Below are positions 6,692 through 10,502 of a DNA stretch of 10,502 bases, in pieces. The stretch is from the NCBI GenBank assembly GCA_027081695.1, contig JALWJI010000180.1, positions 1-10,502 on the forward strand. Reading direction: 5' to 3'. The notes under the pieces were generated by a model that saw nothing but the letters and a program-made list of their open reading frames with translations, did not search any database and was not told the DNA's origin. Made by a program: the position numbers and the translations under genes. Source of the stretch: Acidilobaceae archaeon. Its GTDB lineage: Archaea; Thermoproteota; Thermoprotei_A; Sulfolobales; Acidilobaceae. Position 1 is the first letter of the stretch. Each line of letters opens with the position of its first letter.

Positions 6692-7402
6692 AGCATCTAA
6701 AAGTATTCTGAATACTCTTCTAGCAATATCGTTTACTGCGTCTGGCTCTAGGAATTTCTCGTTTTTATCCAAAGGATTATTCGTTATAATCAATACTGAT
6801 AGTGAGCGGTATCCTCTTATGTGCTGAACACCATATAGTGCAGCTGTCTCCATTTCAACTGCTAGTGCCCCTGATCTAGATGCCTCGCTGAGGATATCAG
6901 GGCTTTCACCATAGAAGGAATCACTGCAGAAAACAGGGCCTATATGGGTTTTGAAGTCTTCTTCGGCCTCTAGTTTCTTATATACTTGCCATAGAAGGCT
7001 AGGGTCGGCAGAGGTACTTGGAGGTACCTTGTTATAATATAGGGATAAACCACATGTTCCGGGCAAATAACTGGCACCACTGGATAGGACAATATCTCCT
7101 ACCCGTATATCGTTGTTTAACGACCCTGCTGTTCCTAGACGGACAAAAGTTCTTGTTCCAAGCATGAAAAGTTCCTCGACTAAGATAAGCATACTGGGGC
7201 CCCCAATACCGTGGCTAGCAACCGTTACTGGGGATCCCCGGTATTTTCCTGTGTAAATAATGTATCCCCTCTTTTTATTGATAAGACGCGCCTCCTCTAA
7301 CTCTCTGGATAAGGCCTCGGCTCTTCCAGGATCTCCCATTATGATTGCTGTGCTGGCTACATCAGACGACTGGGCGTTTATATGTATTGGTTTTCTCCTC
7401 AT
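6674..7402 (-). CDS. Purine nucleoside / MTA phosphorylase-like (PNP_UDP_1 family)
   Basis: A 242-residue enzyme of the hexameric nucleoside phosphorylase family, which uses phosphate to split nucleosides into base and ribose 1-phosphate in salvage. Family marks are PIHINA (5-10), with the His that reaches the neighbouring active site; MGDPGRAE (22-29), phosphate binding; SHGIGGPS (63-70); RLGTAGSL (88-95), with the phosphate Arg and Ser; SDSFYGE (160-166); and VEMETAAL (182-189), ribose binding. It resembles the crenarchaeal 5'-methylthioadenosine phosphorylase I in length and layout. At the catalytic position where E. coli PNP has SDH and Sulfolobus MTAP has SDN, this protein has TNN (207-209), so the acid is an amide. 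It lacks the FQGS insertion of uridine phosphorylases. Substrate is therefore left open: 6-oxopurine nucleosides are the favoured guess. RBS GGTGAC is at 7413-7408. Confidence 0.88.
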   Translation of the reverse strand: MRRKPIHINAQSSDVASTAIIMGDPGRAEALSRELEEARLINKKRGYIIYTGKYRGSPVTVASHGIGGPSMLILVEELFMLGTRTFVRLGTAGSLNNDIRVGDIVLSSGASYLPGTCGLSLYYNKVPPSTSADPSLLWQVYKKLEAEEDFKTHIGPVFCSDSFYGESPDILSEASRSGALAVEMETAALYGVQHIRGYRSLSVLIITNNPLDKNEKFLEPDAVNDIARRVFRILLDALVLKI

Positions 7403-7485
7403 AGATTGTCACCAAGAGTCTCCGTATTATAATATGATCCGTCTCAATCATAAATTATAGTTGGACTAACAATGGTGTATACACA
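7403..7485. promoter_or_regulatory. Divergent promoter region of phosphorylase and ROK kinase
   Basis: This 83-base spacer serves both genes. For the minus-strand phosphorylase, TATTATAATA at 7425-7434 is centred about 27 bases before the ATG and would give a leaderless transcript. A box farther away would keep the GGTGAC site at 7413-7408. For the plus-strand kinase, ATAAATTATAG at 7450-7460 is centred about 30 bases before the ATG, giving a leader of about 5 bases. That conflicts with use of the GGTG at 7474-7477. The second box, read backwards as CTATAATTTAT, could instead drive the phosphorylase with a leader that keeps its RBS. Confidence 0.4.
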
Positions 7486-8319
7486 ATGAAAATAACCAGT
7501 ATTGATCTGGGAGCTACCAACACGAGAATAGGATACTTTCAATACGATAAGGAAGAGTCCTTCTACAAATTCGCCACAATCAGAACAGTCGACGGAGCAA
7601 AACTGGCAGGCTGGCTAACGAGAAAAGTCTTAGAGCTATCTCCTTGGAGTAGTCACCCAGATATCATAGTTATATCGTCCTTTGGCCCTATAGATTATCA
7701 GTCTGGAGCTATAGTAGAGCCACCCAATTATCCTGCTAGGCATATACCTCTAAGAGAAGAATTCGAGTCTAACTTCAAAAACAGCATAATCCTCCTCGTG
7801 AACGACGCCGTGGCAGGAGTATGGTCCGAGTACTTGGGATACGCGATTAATAGAAACATAAGGGATCTGGCATATGTGGCTGTTGGGACTGGAATAGGTG
7901 TAGGGGTAATCATAGGAGGAACACTACTACTAGGAAGACGAGGAGACAGCCATGAAGCCGGCCATATAGTCATAGATTACAGGTCAAGCATAGAATGTGG
8001 ATGCGGAGGTATAGGCCACTTCGAGGCCCTCTACAGGGAAAAAGGGAAGCCGGGAAGCAGTACATTATACAATATTCTGGCTGCAGGTATCGCAAGCATA
8101 GTCTCGTGCTATGATCCAGAACTGGTAGCTCTCGGTGGTGGGGCAGTAATAAGAGGGCTTGATACGAGGAGACTGGCAAGCCTTATAGCGGATTATTCAT
8201 TTAACCGCAGGATACCAATTGTAAAACTGCACACATATGGTGAGAAAGCTACAATATACGGGGGTATGTATATCGGTTTACGGCCTCCAAAGCAACTATT
8301 AGAACTTAATGGATGGTGA
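7486..8319 (+). CDS. ROK family sugar kinase (glucokinase-like)
   Basis: An ATP-dependent sugar kinase of the ROK family, probably phosphorylating glucose or a related hexose in the cytoplasm; several crenarchaeal ROK kinases accept a broad range of hexoses. The length is 277 residues, slightly short for the family. Motifs in order are IDLGATNTRIG (6-16, phosphate binding), FGPIDYQSGAIVEPPNYP (66-83), VNDA (106-109, with D108 the expected catalytic base), GTGIGVGVIIGG (134-145), EAGH (157-160) and CGCGGIGHFEA (171-181). The zinc motif usually reads CxCGxxGCxE. Here the last Cys is His178, a conservative metal ligand change also known from some archaeal members. GGTG at 7474-7477 lies 8 bases before the ATG. 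The stop TGA is part of the next gene's presumed ribosome binding site, so co-translation with that gene is likely. Confidence 0.9.
   Translation: MKITSIDLGATNTRIGYFQYDKEESFYKFATIRTVDGAKLAGWLTRKVLELSPWSSHPDIIVISSFGPIDYQSGAIVEPPNYPARHIPLREEFESNFKNSIILLVNDAVAGVWSEYLGYAINRNIRDLAYVAVGTGIGVGVIIGGTLLLGRRGDSHEAGHIVIDYRSSIECGCGGIGHFEALYREKGKPGSSTLYNILAAGIASIVSCYDPELVALGGGAVIRGLDTRRLASLIADYSFNRRIPIVKLHTYGEKATIYGGMYIGLRPPKQLLELNGW
8315..8319 (+). promoter_or_regulatory. Strong ribosome binding site overlapping the ROK stop codon
   Basis: GGTGA, whose last three bases are the kinase stop codon. At the 6-9 base spacing seen for other genes here, the start would fall near 8325-8328, where ACG (8326-8328) is in frame with the downstream gene. 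The site is 69 bases from the first ATG of that gene, too far to serve it. TGGTG (8314-8318) can also pair with CACCA (8322-8326) in a five-pair hairpin. Confidence 0.55.
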
Positions 8320-8325
8320 CCCACC

Positions 8326-8958
8326 ACGAGGCAGAAGAAGATACTCTGGCTACGCTCTGATCCAAAAGGGTTTAGGTATCTAGGCTACATGAGCCGCATA
8401 TTGGAAGCCCAAGGAATAGAGATAGAGATCCCTTACCCGTTTACAGGACTCCGCGGAGATATTGCGGTTTTTAGAACACCTAGAGACCCCGAATTTTATT
8501 ACTACATCAAGGACTTGGACGAGAAGGGTATACCCTATATAGTCGAACTTGACCCGCTAAGGGCTATCTCTCTATCCTTGATTTATCCTAGAAGTCTGTT
8601 TTTCAAAGTTGTTATCGGTATAGATCCAGGCGACAGATGTGGACTTGTCCTATTAGGGGACGGTGTTTTACTCTACAGTGAAAAAGTACAATGTAATATT
8701 ATAGGAGAAAGGATACGAGAGTTATCAGGACTAGTTGAAGCTACAGAGTACAGAGTATATATCGGGGGAGGAACCGGAATAGACACTGCGTTATCTTCGC
8801 TAGAGAATAAGGGAATCAAATATCGAATAGTACAAGAATATAAGACAACTAAAAATCCTTCAAACGGTCCAATAACTTCGCTGCTCAAAGATAAAGATCT
8901 TGTAGCAGGATACACTATAGCGGTTCGAGGGGAGAGTCTGTGGGCTACTCGTCTCTAG
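8326..8958 (+). CDS. Two-domain protein with RuvC/RNase H-like C-terminal half, unknown function
   Basis: No family is recognised. The first ATG (8389) gives 189 residues, but the frame is open back to the ROK stop and the extra stretch looks coding. From ACG 8326 it reads (M)RQKKILWLRSDPKGFRYLGY, supplying a strand and helix that complete an alpha/beta N-terminal domain. Numbered from the ATG, this domain continues with IEIEIPYPF, GDIAVFRT and an IPYIVEL strand to about residue 55. The second domain starts with KVVIGIDPGDRCGLVLLGDG (73-92), the first hairpin of RuvC/YqgF-like RNase H folds with D79 as candidate metal ligand. Then come YRVYIGGGTGID (121-132), KYRIVQEY (144-151) and a last helix with KDKDLVAGYTIA (167-178), where D170 could be a second ligand. 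A Glu at the usual second-strand position is not obvious, so catalysis is unproven. The gene overlaps ubiD by 19 bases. The start is uncertain; 8389 is the conservative choice. Confidence 0.7.
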   Translation, partial: TRQKKILWLRSDPKGFRYLGYMSRILEAQGIEIEIPYPFTGLRGDIAVFRTPRDPEFYYYIKDLDEKGIPYIVELDPLRAISLSLIYPRSLFFKVVIGIDPGDRCGLVLLGDGVLLYSEKVQCNIIGERIRELSGLVEATEYRVYIGGGTGIDTALSSLENKGIKYRIVQEYKTTKNPSNGPITSLLKDKDLVAGYTIAVRGESLWATRL

Positions 8959-10223
8959 AAGGATTCATTGAGAAGACAGGTTTCCTTGATTATCGAAGTA
9001 GGATTCTAAGGAGAGAGTATGAAGCATCGCTTCTCTTGAAAAGAACACAGGGTAAGGATAAACCAGTTTTGTTTAGAGTTGAGGGTACAAAAGTAGACGC
9101 CGTTGGAAATATTGTAGACACGCGTGAAAGGCTCAGAATGGCTTTAGGGGTGGAAAACGATGAAGAAGCCTATACAAAGCTAATGGAGTCATTGAATCCA
9201 GACAAGTCGAAAGTAATCGGTTTCGAGGACGACAGGTATAGAGAACTGGATGGGGGCTTGTTCTCGCTTCCAGCCATAAAGTTCTACGAACGAGACGGCG
9301 GACTATACTTTACTTCTACTATTGTAGCGGCATGTGTAAATGACATTTGTAATGCCAGCATACACAGAATAATGGTTATCGGCGACAAAGAGGCCCGAAT
9401 ACGTATTGTGCCTAGACACCTATGGAAACTTTACAGTGAAAGAAAAGCACAGAACGAGCCTCTTCCGGTAACAATAGTTATGGGGGTTCATCCAGCCTAT
9501 ATGATAGCCTCAGCTACTTCGCCGCCACTTGGAGTCTATGAATTCGACATAGGTAGCCAGATCCTCGGCGGAGAAGAACTAATGGAGAGCCCCCTAAATA
9601 GGACTCCCGTCCCACGTGGGGCCTCTATAATAATAGAGGCGAGGCTAATGCCAGAAATGGCCGATGAGGGTCCATTTACCGATATTCTACTTCTCTACGA
9701 TAAAGTAAGAAAACAACCCGTTCTCAAAGTAGACAGAATATATGTTTCGAGAGAGTGGCCACTAGCACACGTTATCCTTAGTGGAGGCCTAGAACACCTA
9801 CAACTAATGGGGTTCCCTAGAGAAGCACAAATATGGCAGGCTGTATCTAAAGTCGTACCCAAAGTAAAAAGCATCAAGCTAACTCCGGGAGGAGGAGGCT
9901 GGCTCCACGCAGTGATAAGTATCGCCAAGAATCATCCTGGAGACGGTAAAAACGCGATACTAGCTGCTTTTGCAGGTCATCCAAGCTTAAAACATGTGGT
10001 TGTCGTCGATACAGACATAGATGTGGACGATCCAGAAATGGTCGAATGGGCTATAGCTACACGGTTCCAGGCGGACAGAGACCTGGTAATAATAAGAGAG
10101 GCTCGTGGATCGACACTGGATCCAAGCGGGCGAGACGGCTATACTGCGAAGATGGGTATTGATGCTACAATAAAAGGAGATAACAAGGAGAAATATGAAA
10201 GAGCCAGAATTCCAGGTGAATGA
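8940..10223 (+). CDS. UbiD family decarboxylase, probable trans-anhydromevalonate 5-phosphate decarboxylase
   Basis: A 427-residue prenylated-FMN-dependent decarboxylase. The cofactor and active-site pattern is intact. NASIHRIMV (138-146) matches the N-x4-R signature of fungal ferulate decarboxylase (its N168 and R173). H160 and E233 fit the other metal ligands, and EGPFTD (243-248) fits the paired acids, here Glu and Asp. TPGGGGWLHAVISI and VVVVDTDIDVDD are typical UbiD C-terminal segments. In archaea without the classical mevalonate pathway, a UbiD protein converts trans-anhydromevalonate 5-phosphate to isopentenyl phosphate after phosphomevalonate dehydratase. The aconitase X gene directly downstream strongly supports that role over ubiquinone or aromatic acid metabolism. 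The GTG start at 8940 has GAGGGGAG just upstream and lies inside the previous gene. The prFMN synthase (UbiX) it needs is not in the window. Confidence 0.92.
   Translation: MGYSSLEGFIEKTGFLDYRSRILRREYEASLLLKRTQGKDKPVLFRVEGTKVDAVGNIVDTRERLRMALGVENDEEAYTKLMESLNPDKSKVIGFEDDRYRELDGGLFSLPAIKFYERDGGLYFTSTIVAACVNDICNASIHRIMVIGDKEARIRIVPRHLWKLYSERKAQNEPLPVTIVMGVHPAYMIASATSPPLGVYEFDIGSQILGGEELMESPLNRTPVPRGASIIIEARLMPEMADEGPFTDILLLYDKVRKQPVLKVDRIYVSREWPLAHVILSGGLEHLQLMGFPREAQIWQAVSKVVPKVKSIKLTPGGGGWLHAVISIAKNHPGDGKNAILAAFAGHPSLKHVVVVDTDIDVDDPEMVEWAIATRFQADRDLVIIREARGSTLDPSGRDGYTAKMGIDATIKGDNKEKYERARIPGE
10214..10219 (+). promoter_or_regulatory. Ribosome binding site of the aconitase X gene
   Basis: AGGTGA at the end of ubiD, 8 bases before TTG 10228 and 11 before ATG 10231. 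It favours one of these over the ATG at 10195, which has only AAGGAG (10185-10190) at 4-base spacing. Confidence 0.5.
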
Positions 10224-10227
10224 GTCG

Positions 10228-10502
10228 TTGATGCTGACCAAAGAGGAGGAAGAAATACTATCTGGAAAACACGGTGAAGCTAAGGCTAAGGCTCTCGAAG
10301 TAATAATAAGAGTAGCCGAATCCTTAGACGTAAAACGCCTGGTTAGAATCAAGCATGCACATATCTCAGGCGTATCATATGGAACTATTGGAGAACCTGG
10401 ACTCGCGTTTATAAAAGAACTCTCAAGCCTCGGAGCCAAGGTATCAGTTCCATCCTCTCTAAACCCGATCGGATTCGATGAATCAAACCCCTTCGATCAA
10501 GA
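10228..10502 (+). CDS. Aconitase X / phosphomevalonate dehydratase large subunit, partial
   Basis: The first 91 codons of a protein that runs off the right edge. The N-terminus MLTKEEEEILSGKHGEAKAK followed by IKHAHISGVSYGTIGEPGLA and GAKVSVPSSLNPIGFDES matches the aconitase X catalytic domain as I know it: LT-EEE-x-L-x-G, then an AHI-G-Y segment, then a V-P-S/T-x-LN segment. Archaeal AcnX large and small subunits form phosphomevalonate dehydratase, a 4Fe-4S enzyme turning mevalonate 5-phosphate into trans-anhydromevalonate 5-phosphate, the substrate of the UbiD enzyme encoded just upstream. The iron-sulfur ligands lie beyond the window. Starts at TTG 10228 or ATG 10231 fit the family N-terminus and the AGGTGA site; ATG 10195 would add 11 residues (MKEPEFQVNES) relative to TTG 10228 and overlap ubiD. 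The small subunit is not visible here. Confidence 0.85.
   Translation, partial: MMLTKEEEEILSGKHGEAKAKALEVIIRVAESLDVKRLVRIKHAHISGVSYGTIGEPGLAFIKELSSLGAKVSVPSSLNPIGFDESNPFDQ

Noticed and set aside
8317..8319. Readthrough of the ROK TGA to give a kinase-RuvC fusion (both genes are in the same frame)
   Set aside because: The kinase ends normally, the TGA is part of a strong RBS for the next gene, and there is no evidence of selenocysteine insertion or recoding signals.
8313..8360. Fifteen-codon frame from ATG 8313 (MVTHHEAEEDTLATL) as the real start of the RuvC-like gene after a frameshift
   Set aside because: The other frame across this stretch reads as a natural strand and helix continuing into the gene, while this peptide does not. 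It also has no RBS of its own.
9987..10439. Open frame on the minus strand across the ubiD/AcnX junction
   Set aside because: It is antisense to two recognised genes, its translation is Ser-rich and low in pattern, and it has no RBS.

Overview
The window looks like chromosomal DNA from a hyperthermophilic crenarchaeote (Thermoproteota), probably of the Desulfurococcales type. This rests on an archaeal/eukaryotic-type PheRS alpha and beta pair, an MptA-type GTP cyclohydrolase, a UbiD decarboxylase directly followed by an aconitase X protein, AT-rich TATA-like boxes before divergent genes, GGTG-type ribosome binding sites (RBS), heavy use of AGA/AGG and ATA codons, and very tight packing. The taxonomic call is an inference; there is no rRNA or other marker to fix it. 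No tRNA, rRNA, CRISPR, insertion sequence or long repeat was found, and no stretch above 300 bases lacks a gene.

Layout. (1) 1-1042, minus strand: three short membrane proteins in an apparent operon, the last cut by the window edge. None is recognised; one is a membrane-anchored domain rich in N-glycosylation sequons. (2) 1200-5181, plus strand: pheS, pheT and mptA in a tight run, with pheT and mptA overlapping by 31 bases. (3) 5140-5688, minus: a Pat-like GNAT acetyltransferase whose 3' end overlaps the end of mptA. (4) 5807-6691, plus: a DUF2797 protein with Cys/His residues and a KVGMT motif. (5) 6674-7402, minus: a nucleoside phosphorylase, convergent with and overlapping DUF2797. (6) 7486-10502, plus: a ROK sugar kinase, an undescribed two-domain protein with a RuvC/RNase H-like half, a UbiD decarboxylase, and the start of an aconitase X large subunit, all nearly contiguous.

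Function. pheST is the aminoacylation module for tRNA-Phe. MptA starts pterin synthesis and may also feed archaeosine. The UbiD and AcnX pair is the expected core of the archaeal modified mevalonate pathway: phosphomevalonate dehydration, then decarboxylation of trans-anhydromevalonate 5-phosphate to isopentenyl phosphate, which supplies membrane lipid precursors. The phosphorylase and ROK kinase belong to nucleoside and sugar metabolism.

Most notable: the RuvC-like protein appears to begin upstream of its first ATG, at an ACG placed correctly after a strong GGTGA, with RBS and start both inside a small hairpin. The phosphorylase has Asn where hexameric PNPs carry their catalytic Asp. MptA has CPS where relatives usually have CPC.
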